Shown in pieces: positions 25,069 to 32,808 of a stretch of DNA of 53,833 bases. Location: assembly GCA_016719855.1 (NCBI GenBank), contig JADJYH010000039.1, forward strand, positions 1 to 53,833. The letters are read 5' to 3'. Each line of letters opens with the position of its first letter. The first letter of the stretch is position 1. Both the position numbers and the translations under genes were made by a program. The stretch is from Saprospiraceae bacterium (lineage in GTDB: Bacteria > Bacteroidota > Bacteroidia > Chitinophagales > Saprospiraceae). Below the pieces are notes generated by a model. The model was not told the DNA's origin and searched no databases. It saw only the letters and a program-made list of their open reading frames with translations.

Positions 25069-26084
25069 TTTTTCATCAGTTCATTTATTTTCTTGTACAG
25101 TTCAGGCAATTTTTTGAAAACGGCATACGAGCGCAGGTAGTCGTTGTAGGGCAAAGCTGGCGAACCGTAAAGCGCAGTCCCTGGCTGCTTCACCGAGGAT
25201 GCCACGCCACTCTGCGCCTGTACCTGTGTGCCGTCGGCCACTTCGATATGCCCGACGAAGCCCGCCTGTCCACCGATTCGGCAGTGCTTGCCGATTTTGG
25301 TACTGCCCGCAAATCCCGCCTGCGCCGCCACCACCGTGTGGTCGCCGATGTCCACGTTGTGCGCCACCATCACGAGGTTGTCGAGCTTGGCGCCTTGGCG
25401 AATGTAGGTGCTGCCCATCGTCGCCCGGTCAATGGTCGTGTTGGCGCCGATTTCCACGTCTGCCTCCACCACCACGTTGCCGAGCTGTGGGAGCTTGAGG
25501 AAGCTGCCGTCCGGCTGTGGCACGAAACCGAAGCCGTCACTGCCGACGACCACGTTGCTGTGCAGTATGCAGTTGTCGCCAATGACGCAATCATGGTAGA
25601 TTTTCACGCCGGGGTATATCACGCAGTTGGCGCCCACCTCCACATTTTTGCCCAAAAAAACCTGTGGATGGATTTGGGTGCCTTCACCAATTTTTGCCCC
25701 TTCTTCCACCACACTGAACATGCCCACGGACACATTTTTACCCAAACCCGCCGTGCCGTGCACGAATGCCTTGTCAGAAATGCCACCTGTGGCCTGCAAT
25801 TGCCCATCAAACTTTTCCATCAAAATGCGCAGGCTGTTGTACACATCGTCCACCCGAATCAGGGCAGCGGCGGCCACCGGTTGTGTTGGAGAAAAATCAC
25901 GTGGCACGAGCACAGCCGCTGCCGGTGTGGTGTAGGCGAAGTGCTCGTAGCGGAGATTAGCCAAGAAAGTGAGGGTGCCGGGGCCTCCTTGCTCGATTTT
26001 ACCTGGCTTGCTCACCAAAACCTCGCCGTCGCCCTCCAGGGTGCCGCCGAGCATTCGGGCTATTTCTTTGGCTGCGATTTGCAT
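25062..26084 (-). CDS. lpxD: UDP-3-O-(3-hydroxyacyl)glucosamine N-acyltransferase
   Basis: 340 residues from the ATG at 26082-26084. The N-terminal uridine-binding domain is QIAAKEIARMLGGTLEGDGE then GPGTLTFLANLRYEHFAYTT. The hexapeptide beta-helix follows: GKNVSVGMFSVVEEGAKIGE, CVIGDNCILHSNVVVGSDGFGFVP and NTTIDRATMGSTYI. The catalytic His lies in NLVMVAHNVDIGDHTVVAAQ. It adds the N-linked hydroxyacyl chain in lipid A synthesis. The start is set by an exact -7 box only 5 nt upstream, which implies an almost leaderless mRNA and excludes the longer 367-residue reading. It heads the lipid A run, divergent from hemC. Confidence 0.96.
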   Translation of the reverse strand: MQIAAKEIARMLGGTLEGDGEVLVSKPGKIEQGGPGTLTFLANLRYEHFAYTTPAAAVLVPRDFSPTQPVAAAALIRVDDVYNSLRILMEKFDGQLQATGGISDKAFVHGTAGLGKNVSVGMFSVVEEGAKIGEGTQIHPQVFLGKNVEVGANCVIYPGVKIYHDCVIGDNCILHSNVVVGSDGFGFVPQPDGSFLKLPQLGNVVVEADVEIGANTTIDRATMGSTYIRQGAKLDNLVMVAHNVDIGDHTVVAAQAGFAGSTKIGKHCRIGGQAGFVGHIEVADGTQVQAQSGVASSVKQPGTALYGSPALPYNDYLRSYAVFKKLPELYKKINELMKKG

Positions 26085-26089
26085 GGCGG

Positions 26090-26097
26090 CAAAGATA
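26090..26097 (-). promoter_or_regulatory. -7 box of lpxD, near-leaderless
   Basis: The minus strand reads TATCTTTG then CCGCC then ATG. TATCTTTG is an exact TANNTTTG match; the short distance implies transcription starts at or next to the ATG. Confidence 0.65.
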
Positions 26098-26125
26098 GTT
26101 GGCAGTTGGCAAAACGGGAGCATCG

Positions 26126-26193
26126 GATTGCTATATTGTTGAATTGTACGATTGTTTGCCCGCATGACGACATCAATTTAGCAATACGGCAAT
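26126..26193. repeat. Spacer hairpin between lpxD and hemC with conserved 12-nt loop
   Basis: ATTGCTATATTGTTGAATTG-type left arm (26126-26158) and CATCAATTTAGCAATACGGCAAT right arm (26171-26193) are partly complementary around the loop CCCGCATGACGA (26159-26170). It sits between two divergent promoters. Confidence 0.65.
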
Positions 26194-26206
26194 AAAACCA
26201 TCTACC

Positions 26207-26214
26207 TACTTTTG
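26207..26214 (+). promoter_or_regulatory. -7 box of hemC
   Basis: TACTTTTG is an exact TANNTTTG match. Transcription would begin near 26221, so the TTG at 26212 cannot be the start codon. The TTG at 26230 fits, with a leader of about 9 nt. Confidence 0.55.
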
Positions 26215-26229
26215 CGAAAAAATCGCATT

Positions 26230-27123
26230 TTGAAAAAAATCAGGATTGGAACACGGGGTAGCAAACTCGCCCTCTGGCAGGCCAACTACACCCAATTTTC
26301 CCTTGCGGAAAAAGGCATTGAGGCCGAGCTAATCATCATCAAGACCACGGGCGACCTCGTGCAGCACCTCAGTTTTGACAAAATAGAAGGCAAGGGTTTT
26401 TTCACCAAAGAAATCGAAGACGCCCTGCTTCGTGGCGACGTGGACATGGCCGTGCATTCCATGAAAGACCTGCCCACCACCCAGCCCGACGGCCTCGTGG
26501 TGGCTGGCGTCTCCTACCGGGAAGACCCCGCCGACTGCCTGCTCATCCGGCAGGGCGAGTTGGCGGAGGGCCAATTGTTCAAGCTGAAGGAAGGCGCTGT
26601 GGTCGGCACCTCCTCCGCCCGGCGCAAGGCGCAACTGCTCGGCTACCGCCCCGACTTGTGCCTGGTGGACATCCGGGGCAACGTGCCCACCCGCCTCGAC
26701 AAGCTGCGCTCCGGCGACTTTGACGCCATCATGCTGGCCGCAGCAGGCTTGGCCCGCCTCCGCCTCGAACTGGATGGCGTGGAAAAGGTAAACCTGAACG
26801 TCCGTGAATTTGTGCCAGCCCCCGCCCAGGGCGTGCTGGCCTTCCAGTGCTGTGCCGACGACCTCGAAACCCGCCGCATCATCCAGCAGCACCTGCATGT
26901 GCCGAAGGTCTCTGCCATCACCAACGTGGAGCGCAAAGTGCTCAAGCTCATCGGCGGCGGCTGCCACCTTCCCCTTGGTGTTTATTGCGAGCAGGACAGC
27001 GGCGGCAACTACCACGTCTGGGCCGCCATGGCCGATGCTTGGGACCAGCCAGTGCGCCGGATTCGGTTGTCGCAGAGTACAAGTTTTGGGTTGGCGGAAA
27101 AGGTGGTGGAAGAACTGGTTTGA
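26230..27123 (+). CDS. hemC: Hydroxymethylbilane synthase (porphobilinogen deaminase)
   Basis: 297 residues from the TTG at 26230 (KKIRIGTRGSKLALWQANYT). Family signatures: IIIKTTGD, DKIEGKGFFTKEIEDALLRGDVDMAVHSMKDLPTT (catalytic Asp in DMAVHSMKD), VGTSSARRKAQLLGYRPDL, DIRGNVPTRLDKL, AAAGLARL and PAPAQGVLAFQC. The dipyrromethane cofactor cysteine is in IGGGCHLPLGVY. It polymerises four porphobilinogens into hydroxymethylbilane for heme and siroheme. There is no ATG near the family start, so a TTG start is required. The next enzyme, HemD, is encoded about 11 kb downstream on the same strand rather than adjacent. It is divergent from lpxD. Confidence 0.95.
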   Translation: MKKIRIGTRGSKLALWQANYTQFSLAEKGIEAELIIIKTTGDLVQHLSFDKIEGKGFFTKEIEDALLRGDVDMAVHSMKDLPTTQPDGLVVAGVSYREDPADCLLIRQGELAEGQLFKLKEGAVVGTSSARRKAQLLGYRPDLCLVDIRGNVPTRLDKLRSGDFDAIMLAAAGLARLRLELDGVEKVNLNVREFVPAPAQGVLAFQCCADDLETRRIIQQHLHVPKVSAITNVERKVLKLIGGGCHLPLGVYCEQDSGGNYHVWAAMADAWDQPVRRIRLSQSTSFGLAEKVVEELV

Positions 27124-27513
27124 TTGAGGATTTACGACTGCCGACGCCCCACTTTGTCGTGCTTTTTTAAAAGTCAGTGCTCCATTGTGGCCGCCAAACT
27201 TGTTTGGCTGGCCCCTCATAAATGCAGCGGTTTGTTTGGTATTAACTTTCATTGACTAATAGCCAGCCAAATAAATTTGGCGGCTACAATTCAGCCTTGT
27301 TTGCCAAAACCTGAACCCACAATTTTTATAAGAAAGCCCTCCTCGATACCAAGCCGCTGTTTCGCTGAAGGAGAATATGAGCCAAGAATTGGTTCATTTG
27401 CAAATAGTTTCCAAGTTTCCAATAGATTTTTCTAACGTTGTAGCTGTAAAACGAACTGGCTATTCTTCAAAAGCAATCATTACTCTTTTTCAATAATCTT
27501 AAAATCAATTAGT
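27124..27513. other. 390-bp spacer between hemC and susC
   Basis: No gene was seen. It holds the 29-bp imperfect inverted repeat at 27184-27290 and an AT-rich stretch before susC. No clear TANNTTTG box was found within 200 nt of the susC start. Confidence 0.5.
27184..27290. repeat. Inverted repeat with self-complementary arms (GCCGCCAAA...TTTGGCTGGC)
   Basis: The left arm from 27184 (ATTGTGGCCGCCAAACTTG, TTTGGCTGGC) matches the complement of the right arm ending at 27290 at 26 of 29 positions; the three differences are transitions. Each arm also folds on itself (GCCGCCAAA with TTTGGCTGGC). The loop is about 48 nt. The layout resembles a small non-autonomous mobile or REP-like element. Confidence 0.7.
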
Positions 27514-30500
27514 ATGAAACAAACTTTGCTAACCCTCTTGCTGGTGTTTGGCGCAGCGATGGCTTTTGCCCAAACCCGGACAATCAAGGGCAAGATTTTG
27601 GATGCTGGTAGCGGGGAACCGCTTATCGGAGCAACCATCCTTGCCAAAGGTACCAGCGCTGGTACCATCTCCGACGTGGATGGAAACTACAGCCTTTCGC
27701 TCCCCTCGGGCGCAAACACCTTGGTGGTTTCCTTCACGGGCTATGCCACGCTGGAAGTGGCCGTGGGCGCTTCCAATGTCGTGGACATTACGATGGCGAC
27801 CGACCAGGTATCGCTGAGTGAAGTCGTGGTGGTAGGCTACGGCACACAAATCAAAAGCACCCTGACGGGCAACATCGCCAAACTGGACGGCGACAAGCTC
27901 AAGGACCTGCCCATTGTTTCGATGGAACAGGGCATCCAGGGCAAGACGGCTGGGGTCTTCGTGGAATCGGTGAACGGCAAGCCCGGCGGTGCGGTGCGTG
28001 TGCGCATCCGTGGCGCAGCCTCCATCACGGCCAGCAACCAGCCGCTGTACATCGTGGACGGGATACCCATTTCCGTGGACGCACAAAACAGTTCGGGCGC
28101 AAGCCTGAACCCACTTGCCGACCTCAACCCGAACGACATCGAGTCGGTGGAAATCCTAAAAGATGCTTCTGCTGGCGCAATCTACGGCTCACGTGCCGCC
28201 AACGGCGTGGTGCTCATCACCACCAAAACGGGCAGATCGGGCAAGACCTATATCGAAGCTAATTTCCAAACGGGCACCTCACAGCCCACCGGCAAGCGGG
28301 AATTCCTCGACCGGGACGAATATACCCAATTGTTCCTGCGCTCTGCGGAGGGTGCAGCACGTTACGAGTACGCCCTGGATCCAGATGCATGGGGCGGCAA
28401 CGAACAGGATGCCATTGATTGGTACACCGAATATGTGAAAGGCCGCCTCAACCGCTACTCTGGCCCAGATGTAACGGACTACACCACCACCAATACCAAC
28501 ACAAACTGGCAAGACCAGCTTTTTGCCGACAAACCCGTCTCTACACAAGCCTCGCTCTCTGCATCTGGCGGAAACGAACGAACCAAGTACTATGCCGCCG
28601 CCGCCTGGAACCGCCAAGAGGGCGTTCTCAAGGGCAACAATTTTGAGCGGATGAGCGCCCGCCTCAACCTCGACCAACAGGCAACGGAGCGCATCAATTT
28701 TGGCGTAAACATGAGCTTGGCACGCACCTTCACCGACCAGGTGTCCGACGACAACGCCTTCTCCACGCCCATGCAGTTGGTGGCATTATCGCCGCTCACG
28801 CCGATGAGGGACGAAGACGGCGTACTGTACGACCGCCCAACAACGACCTACTACAATGGCTTGATTGACATGGAAGAAGCCAACCGGGACGTGACGACCT
28901 TCCGCAGCTTGGCCAATGGCTATGCCCGCTGGAAACTGATGGACGGCCTGCTGCTCAACGGCGAACTTGGCACCGATGTGTGGACGCTGCGCGACAATGC
29001 CTTCTACGGCTCCCGCACGGATGCCGGCAATGCCAGCAACGGCTTTGGCAGTTCGGTCTATGCCCAAACCGTCAACTTGACGCCAAAAGCATTTTTGAAC
29101 TACGACAAATCGTTTGGCGTACACAACCTCGGCCTTACGCTGGGCACGGAATACCAGCATTCCCGCACTGACCGCACCATCGTTGAGGGGGGTGAGTTCC
29201 CAGTTGATGACCTGAAAACGCTGGCGAGCGCCGCAAACATCACATTGGGTTCTTCCACCATTACGGAGTTCAGCTTCCTTTCCTATTTCGCCAGGGCAAA
29301 CTACGATTTCGACCGCAAGTACCTCTTGTCGGCCAGCGCCCGGATTGACGGCTCCTCCAGGTTTGGCAGCAACAGCCGCTACGGTTTCTTCCCATCCATT
29401 TCGGCAGGTTGGGTGCTTTCCGAAGAGGATTTCTTGGTGGACAACAGCTTGATTTCCTTCTTAAAACTGCGGGCCAGCTATGGCAAGACGGGCAATGCCG
29501 CCATCGGGAATTTCCGGCACCTTGGCCTCTACGATGCTGCTGCCTATGGCGGTCAATCCGGCCTTTCTCCTTCGCAAATACCCAATCCTGACCTTGAGTG
29601 GGAAAAAACGGCCCAGACCGACTTCGGGATTGACTTCGGCATGTTCAACAACCGGCTCAGTGGCGAGATTGACTACTACATCAAAAACACGACTGACCTG
29701 CTGCTCGACGTGCCAGTGCCTTCAACTTCTGGCTTCCGCACCCAGACGCAAAATGTCGGCGAAGTGGAAAACAAGGGCTGGGAATTTGTGCTGAACAGCA
29801 ACAACCTAGTCGGCGATTTCAAATGGAACACCTCGTTCAACATCGCCATCAACAAAAACAACGTGGTCAGCTTGTCCGAAGGACAGGACTTGATTGACGA
29901 CGGCAACACCAACGTGGTGAAGGTCGGCGAATCCATCGGCGCATTTTATGGTGCAGAGTACGCAGGCGTTGACCCTGCAAATGGCGATGCGATTTGGTAC
30001 AAAAACGGGGAGGGCACGGGCCGTGAAACCACCAACGATTATGCGGAAGCGGAATTCGTGGTGATTGGCAACCCAAACCCTGACTTCATTGGCGGCATCA
30101 CCAACTCCTTTTCCTGGAAAGGGCTTTCGCTCGACATCATGTTCCAAGGCGTCTATGGCAATGAAATCTACAAAGATGGCGACAGGTTCATGGCCTGCCA
30201 AGGTTGCTGGTTCGACAACCAGACCACCGACCAGCTCGACCATTGGAACCAGCCCGGCGACGTGGTCAGTGTGCCCGAGCCACGCTTTTGGTACCAAAAC
30301 GGCGACCAAACCCGCAACAGCCGCTACATTGCCGATGGTTCTTACTTGCGCCTGAAGACCTTGACGATTGGCTACGAACTGCCCAAATCGGTGCTGGAAA
30401 GGCTCGGAATCTCCCGAACCCGCTTGTACGTGATTGGCCAAAACCTGCTGACTTTTACCAAATACGATGGATGGGATCCCGAAGTGTCTTCCGATGCTTT

Positions 30501-30585
30501 CACGAACAACATCGTTTCGGGGGTTGATTTTTACTCGGCCCCACAGCCCAAGGTGATTGCCTTCGGCATCAGTGTTGGGTTTTGA
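27514..30585 (+). CDS. SusC/RagA family TonB-linked outer-membrane protein
   Basis: 1023 residues. The signal peptide MKQTLLTLLLVFGAAMAFAQ is followed by a carboxypeptidase-regulatory-like (CarboxypepD_reg) domain (TIKGKILDAGSGEPLIGATI, DVDGNYSLSLPSG). The SusC signature LSEVVVVGYGTQIKSTLTGN and the plug domain (GVFVESVNGKPGGAVRVRIRG, YIVDGIPI, IESVEILKDASAGAIYGSRAANGVVLITTK) come next. A large beta-barrel continues to the terminal PQPKVIAFGISVGF. It imports oligomers (glycans or peptides) across the outer membrane with TonB energy, working with the SusD lipoprotein encoded 80 bp downstream. No glycoside hydrolase, sigma/anti-sigma pair or two-component regulator accompanies it, so the substrate cannot be inferred. 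Confidence 0.96.
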   Translation: MKQTLLTLLLVFGAAMAFAQTRTIKGKILDAGSGEPLIGATILAKGTSAGTISDVDGNYSLSLPSGANTLVVSFTGYATLEVAVGASNVVDITMATDQVSLSEVVVVGYGTQIKSTLTGNIAKLDGDKLKDLPIVSMEQGIQGKTAGVFVESVNGKPGGAVRVRIRGAASITASNQPLYIVDGIPISVDAQNSSGASLNPLADLNPNDIESVEILKDASAGAIYGSRAANGVVLITTKTGRSGKTYIEANFQTGTSQPTGKREFLDRDEYTQLFLRSAEGAARYEYALDPDAWGGNEQDAIDWYTEYVKGRLNRYSGPDVTDYTTTNTNTNWQDQLFADKPVSTQASLSASGGNERTKYYAAAAWNRQEGVLKGNNFERMSARLNLDQQATERINFGVNMSLARTFTDQVSDDNAFSTPMQLVALSPLTPMRDEDGVLYDRPTTTYYNGLIDMEEANRDVTTFRSLANGYARWKLMDGLLLNGELGTDVWTLRDNAFYGSRTDAGNASNGFGSSVYAQTVNLTPKAFLNYDKSFGVHNLGLTLGTEYQHSRTDRTIVEGGEFPVDDLKTLASAANITLGSSTITEFSFLSYFARANYDFDRKYLLSASARIDGSSRFGSNSRYGFFPSISAGWVLSEEDFLVDNSLISFLKLRASYGKTGNAAIGNFRHLGLYDAAAYGGQSGLSPSQIPNPDLEWEKTAQTDFGIDFGMFNNRLSGEIDYYIKNTTDLLLDVPVPSTSGFRTQTQNVGEVENKGWEFVLNSNNLVGDFKWNTSFNIAINKNNVVSLSEGQDLIDDGNTNVVKVGESIGAFYGAEYAGVDPANGDAIWYKNGEGTGRETTNDYAEAEFVVIGNPNPDFIGGITNSFSWKGLSLDIMFQGVYGNEIYKDGDRFMACQGCWFDNQTTDQLDHWNQPGDVVSVPEPRFWYQNGDQTRNSRYIADGSYLRLKTLTIGYELPKSVLERLGISRTRLYVIGQNLLTFTKYDGWDPEVSSDAFTNNIVSGVDFYSAPQPKVIAFGISVGF

Positions 30586-30617
30586 TGAATTGGGATATTG
30601 GGATATTGGGATATTCC
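30586..30617. repeat. GGGATATT tandem repeat after the susC stop
   Basis: The susC stop codon is followed at once by TGAATT and three GGGATATT units (30592-30615). This tract occupies much of the 80-bp susC-susD spacer. No complementary arm was found nearby. Confidence 0.7.
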
Positions 30618-30665
30618 AAACTACCTGACGACCCACAAATTTTTACTAAAATAAAAAAATGCTTT

Positions 30666-32006
30666 ATGAAAAATAAAATCCTTTTGCTGGCGGCCTTCAT
30701 GACGGTATTGTCCTTCACCGCCTGCGACGACAAACTCGACCTGCTCCCACACCAATCGCTCGACGAAAGCGTGGCGCTCAACAGCGATGCCAACGTCAAG
30801 ACCGTTTTGAACGGGGCTTACGACGCCTTTTCTGACGATAATTTCCTCGGCGCCGACGTGCTGCGCAATGCGGAACTCCAAGGCGGCGATGGCGAAGTCA
30901 TTTGGGTGGGCACCTTCGTAGGCCCAAGGGAGATTTTCAACAAGACCATGACCGCATCCAATTTCGACGCACAGGAAATGTGGGTCAATGGCTACAACAC
31001 CGTCAACATCACCAACAACGTGCTCAGCTCACTGGCGGTGGTGAACGAGGAAGACAGGGGTGCGGTGGAAGGCGAAGCCAAATTCCTGCGGGCTTACGCC
31101 TATTTCGAGCTGGTTCGCACTTTCGCACTGCCGTACGAATCGGGCGGAAACAATTCCCAGCTTGGCGTGCCCATCGTGCTGGAACCAACCCGAGAAATTA
31201 GCGACAAGCAGAACGTTCCGCGCAAGTCGGTGGAGGAAGGCTATCAGCAAATCATTGCAGACCTGACCTCGGCAGAAGGACTATTGCCCGACGAAAACGA
31301 GTGGCGGGCCAGCAAGGGCGCAGCCGCTGGCTTGTTGGCACGGGTTTACCTGCAAATGGGCGACTACGCTAATGCACGTGACGCTGCCGACCGTGTAATT
31401 GTCCTCGGCGTCAATAGCCTCATGGGCAACTACGCCGACCTCTTCAACCGGGACGACAACTCGTCGGAAGACATATTCGCCGTGCAGGTGAGCAACCAAG
31501 ATGGCACCAACTCGATGAACACCTACTTCTCCATTCCCGACTTTGGGGGGCGTGACGGGGACATCGAAATCTTGCCCGACCATTTGGCGCTCTACGACCC
31601 TGCCGATACAAGGCTTGCCCTGTTTTTTGATGCCAGCGGCGCAACACGCTCCGGCAAATGGAACAACCAATTTGGCAATATCGGCTTGATGCGCTTGGCA
31701 GAGATGTACCTCATCCGGGCAGAGTGCAACGCCCGCCTCGGCACGGCCACCGGTGCCTCCGCCTTAGACGACTACAATACCGTACACACCCGTGCTGGCC
31801 TCCCCGCTGCCAACTCGGTCAGTGTGGACGACATCCTGCTCGAACGCCGCCGGGAACTGGCACACGAGGGCTTCAAAATCCACGACCTGAAGCGCTTGAA
31901 GCTGGACGCAGGACCTTATGCCTACAACGCCCCCGAATTGGTCTTTCCCATCCCGCTCCGTGAGATGGAGGCCAACCCGATGCTCGAACAGAACCAAGGG
32001 TATTGA
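30666..32006 (+). CDS. SusD/RagB family nutrient-binding lipoprotein
   Basis: 446 residues from the ATG at 30666. Lipoprotein signal MKNKILLLAAFMTVLSFTAC with the lipid-linked Cys at residue 20, followed by DDKLDLLPHQSLDESVALNS, a usual SusD N-terminus. TPR-like helical repeats follow: VEGEAKFLRAYAYFELVRTF (conserved FLRAYxYFxLVR), GAAAGLLARVYLQMGDYANA and LMRLAEMYLIRAECNARLGT. The end is ELAHEGFKIHDLKRL and FPIPLREMEANPMLEQNQGY, typical of the RagB/SusD C-terminal region. It caps the SusC barrel and binds the imported substrate on the cell surface. It is somewhat shorter than most SusD proteins. An in-frame ATG at 30582 lies in the repeat tract and is unlikely. Confidence 0.95.
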   Translation: MKNKILLLAAFMTVLSFTACDDKLDLLPHQSLDESVALNSDANVKTVLNGAYDAFSDDNFLGADVLRNAELQGGDGEVIWVGTFVGPREIFNKTMTASNFDAQEMWVNGYNTVNITNNVLSSLAVVNEEDRGAVEGEAKFLRAYAYFELVRTFALPYESGGNNSQLGVPIVLEPTREISDKQNVPRKSVEEGYQQIIADLTSAEGLLPDENEWRASKGAAAGLLARVYLQMGDYANARDAADRVIVLGVNSLMGNYADLFNRDDNSSEDIFAVQVSNQDGTNSMNTYFSIPDFGGRDGDIEILPDHLALYDPADTRLALFFDASGATRSGKWNNQFGNIGLMRLAEMYLIRAECNARLGTATGASALDDYNTVHTRAGLPAANSVSVDDILLERRRELAHEGFKIHDLKRLKLDAGPYAYNAPELVFPIPLREMEANPMLEQNQGY

Positions 32007-32030
32007 TGGGGGATTTGACTTATAACAAGA

Positions 32031-32061
32031 ATGCCCGGCGCAAACACGCCGGGCATTTTTG
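32031..32061 (+). terminator. Intrinsic terminator after susD
   Basis: ATGCCCGGCG (32031-32040) pairs perfectly with CGCCGGGCAT (32047-32056) across a 6-nt loop, followed by TTTTTG. It is a textbook rho-independent terminator 25 nt after the susD stop. Confidence 0.9.
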
Positions 32062-32094
32062 TTCTTTATGCGAATAAGGACCTTCTCGTATTAC

Positions 32095-32445
32095 CAATGC
32101 CTTTTCAGAGGAAGACCGCCAGGCAATCAGTGCAAGCTGTTGGCGGTTCACCGGGCGAAGTGGCGGTGGTTTCAGCTACGACAGCAGTGGAGCAGGACTT
32201 GCAACTGGCCGTTTATCCCAACACGGCGCATGATGTGGTGAACGTGGCGGTGAAGGGGGATTGGGGCTTGCACGGGGGGTGGTGGATTTGATGGGGAGGG
32301 AGGTTTTGAGGAGAGAAATGAGCGAGGGCGGGGGTTTTCGGCAAGCTAAATTTCCTGTTTCGGGGTCGAGTGCTGCGAGTTATTTTGTAATTTTGACAGA
32401 TGAATTGGGGAAAGTGCTCAGGATGGAGAGTTTGGTGGTTCAATA
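32095..32445 (+). pseudogene. Fused remnants: antitoxin 5' fragment and a T9SS sorting-domain fragment
   Basis: Two unrelated pieces lie back to back. At about 32095-32140 the DNA closely resembles the 5' part of the antitoxin gene at 32458 (both encode MPFxEEDRxxISA; this copy is shifted by one base). From about 32165 the frames encode EQDLQLAVYPNTAHDVVNVA, then after a shift near 32280 VVDLMGREVLRREMSEGGGF and SYFVILTDELGKVLRMESLVVQ, a type A T9SS C-terminal sorting domain with no protein in front. The sorting domain would not function alone. The junction suggests past deletion or recombination between repeated copies. Shifts may partly be sequence errors. Confidence 0.6.
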
Positions 32446-32457
32446 AAAAAGCAGGAC

Positions 32458-32691
32458 ATGGCACGTAAAAAAGTATCCAAAGAAGCTGACCTTGCAGTTG
32501 CACCGATGCCTTTTTCGGAAGAAGACCGAAAGGAAATTAGTGCAATTATTGCCAATTACAAAGTGACCGGGGAAGTTCCGACGACCAAAAGCAAAGCGAA
32601 ACGTGGCGCTTATGGCAGCCTAAAAGGGAAAATGGGAATAGCGTCGGATTTCGACGCCCCTTTAGAGGAAATGAGGCCATACATGGAGTGA
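32458..32691 (+). CDS. Orphan antitoxin-like protein (DUF2281-type end)
   Basis: 77 residues: MARKKVSKEADLAVAPMPFS followed by EEDRKEISAIIANYKVTGEV, a basic middle (TKSKAKRGAYGSLKGKMGIA), and the end SDFDAPLEEMRPYME. A GSxKGKxxxxxDFDAPLxxxxxYM end is characteristic of small antitoxins normally encoded just upstream of a PIN-domain or similar toxin. Here no toxin gene follows: the next 115 bp are non-coding and then an AT-rich unrelated gene begins. It is therefore an orphan antitoxin or the survivor of a lost pair. A second, broken copy of its 5' end lies about 350 bp upstream. The family call is moderate. Confidence 0.6.
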   Translation: MARKKVSKEADLAVAPMPFSEEDRKEISAIIANYKVTGEVPTTKSKAKRGAYGSLKGKMGIASDFDAPLEEMRPYME

Positions 32692-32808
32692 TATAAAGTT
32701 ACCAACGATACACCAGCTGGGTTTGAAAACAGCGGCCTGGAGGCCGCAACAAAGGCTCGTGTGAAAGCGAAGTTTTCAACGAGTAGGGGAATTAAATCGT
32801 AGATAAAA

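Noticed and set aside
25023..26195. 390-codon plus-strand frame opposite lpxD
   Set aside because: Antisense shadow of the hexapeptide-repeat gene; its His/Val-rich product has no family resemblance.
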